Shown piece after piece: positions 11,020 to 23,100 of a stretch of DNA of 64,000 nt. Made by a program: the position numbers and the translations under genes. A model generated the notes under the pieces. The model was given only the letters and a program-made list of their open reading frames with translations. It made no database searches and was not told where the DNA came from. Every line of letters begins with the position of its first letter. The stretch's first letter is position 1. Source of the DNA: Narthecium ossifragum (Eukaryota > Streptophyta > Magnoliopsida > Dioscoreales > Nartheciaceae); contig OY986966.1 of the NCBI GenBank assembly GCA_963920575.1, positions 25,387,717 to 25,451,716 of the forward strand. The letters are read 5' to 3'.

Positions 11020-11334
11020 ATGAAGTACTGTGTCGTCTACATTGGGAGGCGACCGGGGATTTACGAATCGTGGCCGGAATGTCACGAACAAGTCAAAGGG
11101 TATAGTGGATGTTGCTACCGGGGTTTCAATACCCTAGATGCTGCATTGGCGTCCTACAATGCGTACGGCGGGGGGGTGGAGGGTACGATGAAAAAAGAGT
11201 ATTGTGCGAACGATAAAGAAGTAGGATATGAAACAAGAAGGGAACCCATATGCATTGGAAACATGACTATGTGTATCCTATCCATTGCCTTTGTGAGCTT
11301 TGTGTGTGGCCTTATTGTAGGGAGTTACTTGTGA
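11020..11334 (+). CDS. Third Harbinger ORF: hybrid-binding (viroplasmin-type) domain plus C-terminal membrane segment
   Basis: A 104-residue ORF. Residues 3-48 match the RNase H1 hybrid-binding domain, also called Caulimovirus viroplasmin domain: YIGRRPGIYESWPEC, then QVKGYSG and a final GFNTLDAALASY. In RNase H1 this fold binds RNA-DNA hybrids or double-stranded RNA. Residues about 49-80 are polar. Residues 84-104 are hydrophobic (CILSIAFVSFVCGLIVGS) and reach the C-terminus, as in a tail-anchored protein. No RNase H catalytic domain follows. It sits 220 bases after the Myb-like gene on the same strand. Role unknown: it could be an accessory protein of the transposon or a captured host gene. 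Whether it is spliced to upstream exons cannot be told. Confidence 0.6.
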   Translation: MKYCVVYIGRRPGIYESWPECHEQVKGYSGCCYRGFNTLDAALASYNAYGGGVEGTMKKEYCANDKEVGYETRREPICIGNMTMCILSIAFVSFVCGLIVGSYL

Positions 11335-11399
11335 AACGAGGGGATGTGCAAATCTACTACTTTCAATTTACATGTGATTGAATTTTCATGCTATTGTGA

Positions 11400-12960
11400 T
11401 TTTATTCACTTGCTTCAAATTGATGATGCTATTGTGATTTTATTCACTTGCTTCAAATCTTTATGCTATTGTGATTTTATTCACTTGCAAATCTACTACT
11501 TTTACCATATATAAGTAATATATGGTAAAAGGGATGGGATACTGGGGATGAAACTCCATTTGCTTCACATCCTGATCCACCCTCTTCTTTTCTATTATAG
11601 GACAGTATCCGGTCTAGAGCCTGGGAGGTTAATTGATAGTATCATCCATGTCAGCTATATAAACTTAGAATGCTTGCATTAGTTTGCACTATTATATGTG
11701 GGGAAATGATGATATTTACTTGGGGAAATGATGCTTGTTTGATCCCCTTATGCTTGCTGGATGATCTAGCTGTGATTTTGTATGGGGGAGATGATGATAT
11801 TTAAATTGCTTGCATTGGTGTCTTGGATGGTCATATACATGGCAACCAGTCACTTATTGTTTGATCCTCTTAAATATTCTGGTGATTGAATGTGATTTAA
11901 ATATTCTGGTGATTGAATGTGTTTTGATGTGTGGGGAGATGATGATATACTTGATCCTTGGGTGGTGTGGATGGCCTTATGCTTGCTGGGTGACTTATGC
12001 TTGCTGCAGCTCCTTTCTTATTGTTGCAAATGGGTTTACTTGGGGAAATGATACTTGTTTGATTCCCTTATGCTTGCTGGGTGGATTTACTTGGAAATGT
12101 ACCTATAATTGCTGCCTATTATATGTGGGGAAATGATGATATTTACTTTGCTTACATTGGTGTCTTGGACGGCCACTTATTGTTGGCAACCAGCCACTTA
12201 TTGCATTGATGATCTAGCTGTGATTTTAATGGGGGAAATGATGCAAATGGTTAGACTGAATGTGTTTTGATGTGTGGGGAGATGATGATATACTTGATCC
12301 AAACCGAGTGGTTTGGATGGCCTTATGCTTGCTGGGTGCCTTATGCTTGCTGCAGCTCCTTTCTTATTGTTGCAAATGGGTTTACTTGGGGAAATGATGC
12401 TTGTTTGATCCCCTTATGCTTGCTGGGTGGATTTACTTGGAAATGTACCTATAATTGATGCCTATTATATGTGGGGGAAATGATGATATTTAAATTGCTT
12501 GCATTGGTGTCTTGGACGGCCACTTATTATTGGCAACCAGCCACTTATTGCATTGATGATCTAGCTGTGATTTTAATGGGGGAAATGATGCAAATGGTTT
12601 TCTTATATGTTAAGTACTATGGGCCAATTTCGTGGTGATTGAATGTGATTTAAATATTCTGGTGACTAAATGTGTTTTGATGTGTGGGAAGATGATGATA
12701 TACTTGATCCTTGGGTGGTTTGGATGGCCTTATGCTTGCTGGGTGTCTTATGCTTGCTGCAGCTCCTTTCTTATTGTCGCAAATGGGTTTACTTGGGGAA
12801 ATGATGCTTGTTTGATCCCCTTATTGTTTATATCTGATTGGTTTTAATGGGGGAAATGATGCAAATGGTTTTCTTAATGTTACAAATAGTTTTACTTGGG
12901 GAAATGATGCTTGTTTGGTTCCCTTATAATGCTTGCTGGTTTTACCTGGGGAAATGATGA
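11400..12960 (+). repeat. Degenerate tandem repeats in the 3' third of the Harbinger element
   Basis: Units of roughly 340-410 bp recur, marked by GTGTTTTGATGTGTGGG at about 11919, 12262 and 12672, each followed by a shared block reading GGCCTTATGCTTGCTGGGTG. Smaller words (GGGGAAATGATG, CTTATGCTTGCTGG) recur many times. Small ORFs here are repeats of each other and rich in Cys and Trp, so I do not call them genes. From 12960 to 13871 the sequence is A/T-rich with the right subterminal repeats. Confidence 0.7.
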
Positions 12961-13874
12961 AATCTTATGGTGAATGAGGGAAGCAGTGGCTCGGTGATTT
13001 GGAAGGCTGAGTTTGTTCAGCAACCAATTGCCGCCACATAAGGGCGATGATGACATTGTTCTGAGTCATTGATCTTGCAATCGTATACAGCCACGAAGGC
13101 AACAACAAATATATGGAAGACAAGTGATGTACAAATTCATTTTTTTTCATTCACTTCTGTAAACATATCAATTTGACACTTGTGAATTGTTGTAATGTAA
13201 GGAATGAATCATTGAGTATTGCAAATAAAAATTCTGGTATTACCTCAAAAGTTGTGTATTATTTTTTGGCTCAATAACATTTGTTCGTATTTTTCCCGCT
13301 CTTAGAAATATAATTACAGGGTCATCAAGTTCAATAAAGGCAATGATCATGTCCAATTCGAAATAATGAAATAGTTATCATATTTAAAAATGAACAACCA
13401 TACACAATCATAAAAAAAAAAAACAATACCTCACATGAGCCAATTTGCAAATTTTCACCATCTCAAACAAAAAAAAAACTTAAAGGCATCAAATATATAT
13501 ATTCTAAATATACATATATTTAAATTAAATAAATAAATGTCATATGGGTATGCATCATAATACACATGAAAATAGTTTTTATCAAACAATTTCAAGAAAA
13601 AAGGGTGGTAATCTCACCACGGGTATTCTGGGTGACCATAACCACCATTCCAATACCAAATAAACACAAAAAATGACAAAGTTACAAGAAACAGTTTCCA
13701 TTCCAATGCCAAACAAACAGCAAAAGTGTCAGATTTCACAAAATTCTGCATTCATTCCAGCAGCAAACAAACAGAAACAATGTAATTCCATTCCTGTCCA
13801 TTCCATTCCAGTGGAAAATATTTCCATTCCAGCATTCCATTCCAATCCAGTCCAATGAAACAAACGTGCCCTTA

Positions 13875-16800
13875 CACTAAAACGTAATGGGCGTTTCTGT
13901 TGTGCATTTTCCGTCCTAAGCCTATGAAAACTGATAGAAAAAAGAGGGGGAAAAAGCAAACATTTTTAATATAGAAGGCGGCATATAGAGTGGCAAGATC
14001 AAATCAAATCCTCTTGAAATAAAAAAAATACATAATAGAATAAACCAAAAAAAAATCTTGAGCAAGAAAAGACCTGGGCTTGAAAATACAGCTCAAACGA
14101 AAAGTATAGACTCTTTACAGTGTGATTAGCAAATACAAAAAATAATTAAGAATACAGGATTCTTTTTTTTTTTGTGAGATCTTAAATAAGCCTACTATGC
14201 CGCCGAGACTTTTCATGCTGTCCGGCACATAAAATAAAATGGCTCAAAATATATTTTTTTTTGTGAAGAGTTTTGGATTTAAGCTCCATTAGTTCAAAAT
14301 TTTGAGCTGCCCTTTCGGTTGACACATTCGGATTTAAAAGAGTCCTGAGCCGGGGTCAACGCCCCAATGGCTGAAAAAAAAAAATATTTTTGAAGAATAC
14401 AATAAAAATATAGAAAAATAACAAAATTACGAATAACAAAATTTTTCGTACCATTAATAATAATATAGAAAAATAACACTTCATTATAACAAAATTACGA
14501 ATAACAAACATCAAATACATGCATCAGATACAACGTAAAATTTATTTTCTGCCGTATGAACCATTAACACACATATAGTTCTTGAATACATATTCAGTTT
14601 GAAAAAAAAGGAATAAAGAATCAATCTTATGACAACAGAAACTGGTATACTTTCTGACACATTTTGCAAGTTTGATCTTGTATTAGTACAGAAGCAGAGC
14701 AGCAAACTGTTTGCATTCAATACTGGCAGCACTAAAGAAAGTCCAGTAAGTTCACAAGATGAAAGGTCCATGGCCAATTACTGCTAGCTCCATCCACAGC
14801 AACCGCCATGTGCTAGTGAACTGATTGCTGATGCCAGAGATTTATGCCTACACTTTAGTTCAGTAGCAAAAGATTTATGCCGATAAGGACTCATCATCTA
14901 CGGTCCTTGTGAAAAGGTGCTGCTGCGTAGCCGAGAGCCAAGTCACAATTGACTATATCATGATTGCCCCTGTGGCTCAAAGTTATCTTGAATCTGTTTG
15001 GGTTAAAAATGTCAGTGGCTTGTCAAATGGCACCTAAATTGCCAAAAGAACAAAGACAGACCAACCGCGCTGAATTCTTCTACTTTGGCATTTGATCAGA
15101 CTGATGTCTGCAAGAAATTTTAAGACTGGTTAGTTGAATAAAAGAGACATCCCAAATATCTGAGGATGGCTCCAAAATATGCCTTTTTCCTAATATATAA
15201 CATAACTTGACAAAAACCAGTCATGTATGTCACAAGTGTAAGAGAGAATAAATAAGCCATCTGAGCATTTTCAATGAGCACTACTACTGGTTTCACAAAG
15301 TTTAAATACATCCTTAAACTAAAATAGTAGCAGCACATAGAAAACTACAACCAAAAGTGGCGGATATTTAGGCCTCCAGATCTAACTAATAAACAACTCA
15401 ATAACAATACTCATAATGGACCAAAATTAGCTATAGCTGCAATAATCCATAGGGACAAGCAGAAAATGCCGACTAAAAAGACATTTTTGCGCATCAAATG
15501 AACATTTACTAAGTACACCAAGAGATGGCTGACACGGCATCGTGACAGCAACTATTGATATGACAATTGATTATTCAAAGAGCTCAAGAACCCTCAAAGT
15601 TCAGGCGTGCACAAAAAAATTCAAACATACCTATGACCAGATCCCATCGAGATTACTGATTTTACCAACTATTAAAGACATGGCATAGGGCACCTGCTTG
15701 CTCCGAAACAAGAATTGCATGGCCTGGATAGATATAACAATACATAGCTCCAACCAAACATATCAACTCAAACAACAATTCTAATGGCTGGGCTTCAAAA
15801 ACTATCATATCTACATGCATAATAGTCTGAATCGCAACCTTTATTATCCTGACAGCCTACTATTAAATGGCATTGCAGCTAAATCAATGAATTCAATTGC
15901 ATCACCCACCTATGCCAAAATAATTTTTCTTTAATCTTCAAACATTATATTATGTTACAAATTAAATACCAGCATATTAAAGTTCCATATGCTCTTCCTT
16001 CCTTCTCTGTTTAGGATGATCAGCTACAGACATGTCCATTTCCCTCTACAATAGCAACTACAGAAGCATTATCTAACAGGTGTAAGAATCAACTCTGCAG
16101 TTAGAGCTCAACTAGGACACATGCCACACTGGAGCAATGATTCACCAGCAGGAATAACATTTGCGGTACATTGTGTCCCTCTCATGCATGAACAAAAAGG
16201 ATGCCACTTGGTCAATATACTAGTCCAGCTGCAAACAAGTCTTACACGATGACAACCTATTGGTGTCTTTTGGCCACGGACAGAATTTAGGTTAGCACAA
16301 TTGAGTGTCCCTCTGATCACTCAGCAGAATTTAGGTTGTGACTCCCCTCTTGATTGAAAATAGGACTGCCACTGATTCATGATCAGATATTAATGATCAT
16401 TCAGTCAATGATTGATTCTTAGTCCATTGACCGATATGTTGGGGTGCCTCCGTGCTTGCATAAAGCTGCTCTGTAAATGGAAGTAGTTCGATGTTGTAAG
16501 ATATGAAAAGCAGGGAATAGATAATGTCTTGTAATTCTTAACTAGCACTAATCATCTTCACTCGCGGTTAAGTTCACGTCTCATTGTTTCTAAGAGTATA
16601 AAGACAATCTCCTAATGCAATTTCATAACTAGAAAATCTCTAATCTTTAGACTGTAACCATATTTGGCACTTTGGCACAGCACTAGACAAACTTATACAA
16701 TTAAGTCGGCAGATTGTTACTCATAGACTGATATGTTAGATCGCTCAATTGTGCTAACATAAACTTTCTGTTTAAATTGGGCAGTTAGTCGCTGCAAGTT

Positions 16801-17782
16801 CTGAAGAGCAGGAATGGCCAAAGATTAAAGGAAGGGAATTAGTGGACCTGAAACATTTCTTTTTAATTTATCTAGAAAAAAGAACACTTAAACTATGATC
16901 AGACAGTTAGCTTATAAACCATACACCTCAATCTAAGCCCCGAAATGTCATGAAGATCAGTGAGTCCAACAAAATCATCTCTAAAGAAAGAGTACAAACA
17001 CACTCTTCTCGGCATTCGTAATTTGAGATAGACCTTGGACATGAATGGCCAAAGATTAACAACGAGAAATAACTGATGCAATTTGCAGGCCCCATGGTGG
17101 CACCATAAAAGTTACCGTAAGATAATTCCCTTCAACATGAATCTAATGCATTATTAGTGGAGGGACAGCTACATGAAGATTTAACGAGGATGAGAGAGAT
17201 CCTCGTTTCAGAGATGTCCTGCTTCCAGTATAACTAACTTTGCTGTGGAAACTGATCACATCTTGGTGATATGTTATGGAACTTTGACCATACATCTTCT
17301 TCCAAATACATCATTCTATGATCTTATGCATCATTAAGGGAAGGGCATCATTTTCACAGTTGTTAACTAACTAGTGCAGTTGATATGATTGTCCAGTCTC
17401 CTGGAATTCAACGAATGAGAGATTCTATCAGTAAGCCAACCTTTCAAGCAACATTTTTTTGGAAACTCCAAAAGAATATGTAATCTTTAACCATAGTAGC
17501 AGTGATAGATCAAAGCATCTTTGCTCCATGATGTGTAATTGAACATTGAAAATCATAAGCAATAAATGGTAGTGAATAGCTACTTCTGTCGCCTCAACGT
17601 AAATTGTAGAATTTGAGGATCTATTAAGGAGTTTAGGAGGTACGAGATTAGATAGTAGGAACTCACCCAGCAATTATTCTATAGAAGCGAAGTGAATGGA
17701 CCGCATCCCTCAAAACAGTCAAGAGAGGTTGAATGGCAGTACATAAATATTCTCTATCTGCAATCAGCACCAGAACATCATG
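13875..17782. other. 3.9-kb intergenic region, no gene recognised
   Basis: A/T-rich DNA with poly-A/T tracts (around 14160, 14370) and a short direct repeat around 14400-14515 (AAAATTACGAATAACAAA twice). Its right end is probably the 3' UTR of the minus-strand PPR gene. No conserved coding block was found on either strand. Confidence 0.4.
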
Positions 17783-19279
17783 TCATGAGAGGGAAGCATC
17801 TTCTGGGCTGCCAAACCCATGCTTCCACATCATCCCGATCACTGAGTCTGCTTCCAGCCTCCTCCCAATGCCAGAGTATGCCTTGTACATGATCAAAAAT
17901 GTCTTCTTCGTCCGGACAAATCTTGTCACCTCCATCTCTTCCAGCACCCCATGCATCTCCTCCATCCGGTTGTGCCGCCCATACATCACCATCTTACAGT
18001 GATAAAGCGATCTGCACAACCTCCACCCCGCATCCTCCGCCTGCCTCACAAAACCTGCAAGCCGGTCCACAGCATCACTCCGAAAATAGCTAGAAATGAT
18101 TGATTTCATAACTCCAATAGTCGTTACTGTTGTATTGCGGCTGAGTGCCTCCGAGATGAACCTCTCCATCACCTCCATCAACCCCTCTTGAGCATAAACT
18201 CTAATCAAAAGCACATTAAGCCATGGCCTGTACTCTTCCTGGGGCAAATATTTGCTCAACGTTTCAATCTTGCGAACCCTATCAGGGTCTGAGCTCTTGC
18301 AATAAGCACAAATCATTGCTCGAAGCAATGGGGCTTCGCGATCATTCACTTGCTCTTTAACAAGCTGGTACATTTGCTCCATTTTCTCGAGATTGCCTGA
18401 GTAAGCGTAGCCACGGAGCATAAGGAGCAACGTCGAAGGTTCGGGCTGGACGGATCCAGAGCGCATCAGCTGGAATGTGGATTCCATCTTGTCCCAATTC
18501 CACGCGGTGAGATATCCGGCGATGAGATTGTTGTAGGTCGTTAGATTTGGAGTAAGGTGGGCATCTCGGAGCGCTCGGTGAGCTGCCTCCATGTGGTCGA
18601 TGAGCATCGACCGGCCAAAGAGGGATAAGAGGATATTGAAGGAGGGGACGGTTGGGGAAGCGTCGGGGTCGCGGCGGAGGGCGTCGAAGAGGGCGAGGGA
18701 GCGGTCGGGAAGGCCGTTGATGAGGTAAGCGGACATGAGGGAGTTATAAAGGGAAGCGATGCCTGGGCGAGGGTGAGAGGAGAAGAGGGACGTGGCGAGG
18801 TCGGGGAGGCGAGCGCGGCCAGCGAGGGCGATGGCCTTGGCGAGCTCCTCCGGTAGAAGAGGGGGCTGGAGGAGGCGGCGACGCCAGGAGAATACGTGGA
18901 GAGCTAGAAGGGGCCGTTGGCGGAGGTGGGAGAGGAGAGAGAGGGAGACGGTGGGGTGGTTGCGGAGGAGCAATCGAGCGGCGCCGAGGGAGTCGAGTAG
19001 CGGGGAGGGGTCATCTTGATCGGTAGGGTAGGAGGATAGGACTGCAGCGGCGATGGCGGCGATCTCAGCTTCCGTCTCGGGGGTGAGAGCTCTGGTGGGA
19101 GGGGGCTTCTCGGTGAGGAGCTGGATGCGGTCGCGGAGGTTGGATGTGCCGTCGGAGCAGTACAAGCGGCTGAGGAGTAGAGAGGGGCGCGAGAGCTTTG
19201 GAGCGGGTGCCGGTTGGGCGGAGGAAGTTATCCGGAGCAGCTGCGCCGCCGCCCTCGCCGTGCCGGAGAACTTCCGCAT
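17783..19279 (-). CDS. P-class pentatricopeptide repeat protein, organellar
   Basis: Intronless, 498 residues. The N-terminus (MRKFSGTARAAAQLLRITSS) is rich in Arg, Ala and Ser and lacks acids, typical of a mitochondrial targeting peptide. From about residue 170 there are degenerate PPR motifs, e.g. SLYNSLMSAYLINGLPDRSL, then PSFNILLSLFGRS and LTTYNNLIAGYL. They continue to the C-terminus, which ends MMWKHGFGSPED. There are no E or DYW domains, so it is a P-class protein, expected to bind organellar RNA and affect stability, splicing or translation. It resembles the Arabidopsis At2g30780-type PPR as far as I can judge from memory. The start is the first Met of the frame and the 5' coding part is GC-rich. 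Confidence 0.85.
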   Translation of the reverse strand: MRKFSGTARAAAQLLRITSSAQPAPAPKLSRPSLLLSRLYCSDGTSNLRDRIQLLTEKPPPTRALTPETEAEIAAIAAAVLSSYPTDQDDPSPLLDSLGAARLLLRNHPTVSLSLLSHLRQRPLLALHVFSWRRRLLQPPLLPEELAKAIALAGRARLPDLATSLFSSHPRPGIASLYNSLMSAYLINGLPDRSLALFDALRRDPDASPTVPSFNILLSLFGRSMLIDHMEAAHRALRDAHLTPNLTTYNNLIAGYLTAWNWDKMESTFQLMRSGSVQPEPSTLLLMLRGYAYSGNLEKMEQMYQLVKEQVNDREAPLLRAMICAYCKSSDPDRVRKIETLSKYLPQEEYRPWLNVLLIRVYAQEGLMEVMERFISEALSRNTTVTTIGVMKSIISSYFRSDAVDRLAGFVRQAEDAGWRLCRSLYHCKMVMYGRHNRMEEMHGVLEEMEVTRFVRTKKTFLIMYKAYSGIGRRLEADSVIGMMWKHGFGSPEDASLS

Positions 19280-19632
19280 TGTAGGGGTTCCTTGGGTTCG
19301 ATGGAGGCCACGGAGATGGGCGCGCTAATAATGTATCGCGACCATGCAGGATTTGGCTGACCAAACATATTGACCTGAGTTTGGAATCGGGTTGAGCCGC
19401 AATTAAGACCAACATTTGATTTTGGTCCACAATCAAAATTACACGTCTTTTAATTTCTTTATTTTCTGTTCCAAGAAAATGTGGTCCAAAAACAAGGATG
19501 TGTGATCGACATTGTTTAATGTTGATGATCATTCTCGGCTTGATTTCCTTTTGAACCGAGTTTAATTTCAAGTCTATTTTAATTTGAACTCACTTTGCTC
19601 TAGCCGCTCCTGAACAACCAAACAGACTTTAA

Positions 19633-19858
19633 CAGTTCGTTTGATATGGGATTAGAAAAAGTGGGGTTAAGAGGGGATAGGGTTAGATGGGGTTAGAAAA
19701 AGTGGGGTTAAGGAATGGGGATAAGAAAAAGTAGAGAGGTGGTGGTAGGTGAAATGGGGATAACCCCGTAATCATTATTTTTGGTGTTTGGGTAAAAAAT
19801 GGGGATAAGGGGGGATAACCCCACTTTATCCCCCCTTATCCCCCAACCAAACAGGGGC
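19633..19858. mobile_element. Tourist-like MITE, 226 bp
   Basis: Flanked by TAA on both sides (19630-19632, 19859-19861). The ends are imperfect inverted repeats: GTTCGTTTGATATGGGAT on the left versus the complement of TCCCCCAACCAAACAGGGG on the right. The interior repeats GTGGGGTTA and GGGGATAA words. The TAA duplication and the TTTGG-type ends fit a PIF/Harbinger-derived MITE. It sits in the promoter interval between the PPR gene and the splicing-factor gene. Confidence 0.55.
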
Positions 19859-20169
19859 TAACGAGCCTAGTGTACTTCTAAATTCAATTCAAACATATCA
19901 TATTAAAGCATCAATTAACTTATTTTGGCCAAAAAATCGGCTACTAATTCCTAGAATGGGAACCGCATCCAATAAGAAATCGGATGCACCGTTAACGTGT
20001 TAGTGTGTTACTGAGATGATACTTCGGGTCGGATCAATTGATAACCGGGTCCAGAGTCCACCTTATTAAACACTTATCTCGGGGAGTCTCGCGATCCCTT
20101 TCCCTCTCAATTCCCCCCGTCTAGGGTTTCCTCTCACTCTCTCCGTCTCTCTTCTCCTTCAGTATAAGC

Positions 20170-23100
20170 ATGGGGAGGTACCGTAGCCGTAGTCGGAGCC
20201 CTAGCTACAGCCCGCGGCGCTCGAGCCGGAGCCCACCCCGCCGCAAGCGCTACGACGATCCTCGTGACCGGGAGCGCTACCGCGGCGGTGGCGGCGGCGG
20301 CCGGGGGCTCAGAGACCGCCGCCCCTCCGGCCTCCTCGTCCGCAACATAGCCCTCGATGCCAGGTCCTCTTATCTTTATCCTCGCCTCTCCGTCTTGTTT
20401 TCTTCTTCTTGTTTTCTTCGTTCTTGATTTCTTCGTTCTTGAGCTAGGGCTTTTCCAGGTGTACTCATTTTAGTATTAGGTTTCGTGCCTTTGTCAAGAG
20501 TTCGGCCCCAGAGAAAGACTTCTCCTTATCTTTTCGTCAATGACGAATTTCTTTATGCTTCCTGTAACGTAAGATTCATAACTAGCCCTGACTATTTCGT
20601 GCCTTTGTCAAGAGTCTGACCTTGCGAAAGACTTATTCTCATATTTCGTCAATAAAGATTTCTTTTTTGCTTCTAGTATGGTAAGATTCTTAAGCTAGCC
20701 CACTATTGGATGATCAAATGGTGGTCTGCTTTTGCCTGATGGATTGTTTTACAATCCGGGAATTGTCTCACTTGGAGATAGGGAGAGCTGGATTCTAAGA
20801 ACCTATCAAATTGACATTTCCAGTGTATGTTTTAAAAAAATTTCTTTTGCCTAATAATTCAATTTCTGTGTGTTGATAGAAGTAGTATAACATGAAATTC
20901 TCTTCCCGGGCACATGGGTTAGAATCGATTAATTTTCTACCCCTTAGACAGGTTTGGCTAAGCTTTTGCATTACTGGGATGTTCACTCTCTTAAGTCTGG
21001 TTACTTGATTAAATGCGTAAACAAAGGATGCTAATTTACTTGCTTACTGCTATAACTGTGTTACCCTGTTTAGCTCCTAATTATGCCTTTAGTTTGTAGG
21101 ATTTATTTTTGTATCAGCTAGAATTGTTTACATGAATACTTTGATAAGGAAAATATGTAGACAAATGAAAGAGGTTAGAATTGTCACCTACAGGGTTCCA
21201 TATCTGGAGATGAATTCATCCCAGATAATTATCTTGTAATTATCTTGTTCAAAAGTTAGATTTCCTAAGATGGGAATTTTGCTTCTAGTAATGAACATTT
21301 CTTCATGTAGGATCATGTCGTGCATACATTTTGGCATGTTCTCAAGGACTATTTAAAAGCTTATTCATGTTACTTGGCTCACATAATCCCTTTGCAACCA
21401 TCTACATCTAAGTGCATAAACTTTGTGACTTTTTTTTGCATAGTCTACGTTGTTTGACACGAGGGATATGGGGAAACATATTCCATCAGTGATGGGAGGA
21501 TATGGGACTCTATCTAATTGTTGGTATATTTTTAGCTACATTGAATCAAATTCATCTTAACCTTTGCTCTGTAATAATATTTTATATATCTTCTTGCAGG
21601 TCTGAGGATCTTAGAGTTCCATTTGAACGCTTTGGCCCTGTGAAAGATGTTTATCTTCCGAAGAATTACTACACTGGGTATGTTTGTTTGCCTCGAATCC
21701 ATGGAATATGATAAGTAATTTAGGAAATCCGTTATCATGGCTCTTAGTTTTCGTATGGTAAGTTAAATGTTAGTTTAGTTGAAAGCTGTTAATGCTCTTC
21801 CATGGCAGCATCAGGGCAAAGAAAATCCACGGGGACTCTTGAATGGAATGCTTAAAATTGAAAATTATGCACAAGGTTGTTGATTTCTGTAAATGAGTTT
21901 TAAAGTCCAGTCAGTTTCTGATGGATTTTAGGTAGCTAAAATTAATGATTTGTTTCTGCATCGGCTACTAATATTGAGATGTAAAATGGTTTTTAAGTGC
22001 TGATCAGTACGAATCGGCAGACTTCGAAAATACCCTGCTGGTAGGACACGTGCTAGTGACATTTAAAACCATGGGATGTGATATTGATAAATGCAGCTTC
22101 TTAACAAGTTTTTTATATATATGTGTGTATGTATGTATACAGGATTGATTTTATTGAGTTTATTAGCATATAAGAAGTCTCCATAGTTAAAAGGCTGTTG
22201 ATTGATGAGTGTTTGTTAAACGAAGTCATTGTTCCACCAAGTCAATTGTGGTATTTTTTCTTTTCTTATCATCTTAATCATGCACCTTAAGGTTGAGTAG
22301 TTTATTGGGGTGCCTAGGAGAGTAATATAAACAAAGTACCAAGGGAAGTCAACGACTTATTAGCAACGATCATAGGAATTTAGTTGTGGTTTTTTCAAGT
22401 TAAAGTCTTAGCTTCACATTCCAGGAAGTTGCAAATGATAGAGTTGTCCTACATTTGGTGTCGGGGATGGGTTGGTTTTGGTGAGGTCCATGTACGATGT
22501 AGCTGAAGGCAAACATGTAGGACAAAATACACAATCGAGTGATACATACTGGGGACTTTTTTGGTTGCGCCATGTACTTATAACAGACTGACTGATAACA
22601 CCAAACCGATTTAAAACTTGGAACTATCCTCTGATATTTTTGACAAAACATATTTTTTAGTTTCTGAACTTTAATCCTAATCAACTATACCACAAAACCA
22701 AACACAAGTATCATAAAATTTCTGTTGTAAGAAAAACTGATTTGTGAGGTTTGTCACCCTAACAACTACTGAGAGGTAGTCATGAACTCTTTTATTTTTC
22801 CATCTGGATGTTTGTTTTCGAGTATTCTTTTGTACTATCTTTCTCAGTGGAATATGTCTGTCATGGTTTAGAAGCTTTACATACTGTTAATTTAGTAGTC
22901 CCAATAGCCTTAATGTTAAGGTACACCTGAATAAACATGTAGGCTTGTATCATTGCACCACAGGAAGATTGCCTTCCAAATGTTAGAGTCACAAAGTGAA
23001 CTATGCTTTACTATAGTCTCAAGATAACGCCGCTTTTCTTTTATGAGATGAAACAGAAATAAATGACAAATCTACTTTTACGTTTGAGCGAGGTCTAGGA

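Larger units (their letters stand above)
3643..13871 (+). mobile_element. Complete PIF/Harbinger DNA transposon, 10.2 kb, with nested solo LTR
   Basis: Terminal inverted repeats GGGCATGTTTGTTTC (3643-3657) and its complement with one mismatch (13857-13871) are flanked by TTA on both sides (3640-3642, 13872-13874), the standard PIF/Harbinger target duplication. Subterminal regions repeat GGAATGGAAT-like words. Inside, on the plus strand: a long 5' leader with tandem repeats, a DDE transposase, a Myb/SANT-like protein, a third small ORF, and a repeat-rich 3' third. Removing the solo LTR still leaves about 7.9 kb, longer than most Harbinger elements I know of. Confidence 0.9.

Noticed and set aside
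11020..11334. Endogenous caulimovirus, suggested by the viroplasmin-type domain
   Set aside because: No movement protein, coat protein, reverse transcriptase or viral intergenic region is nearby. The ORF lies between Harbinger terminal repeats, and the domain is shared with cellular RNase H1.
11810..12847. Cys/Trp-rich ORFs in the Harbinger 3' region
   Set aside because: They are translations of the same degenerate tandem repeat and are interrupted at different points.
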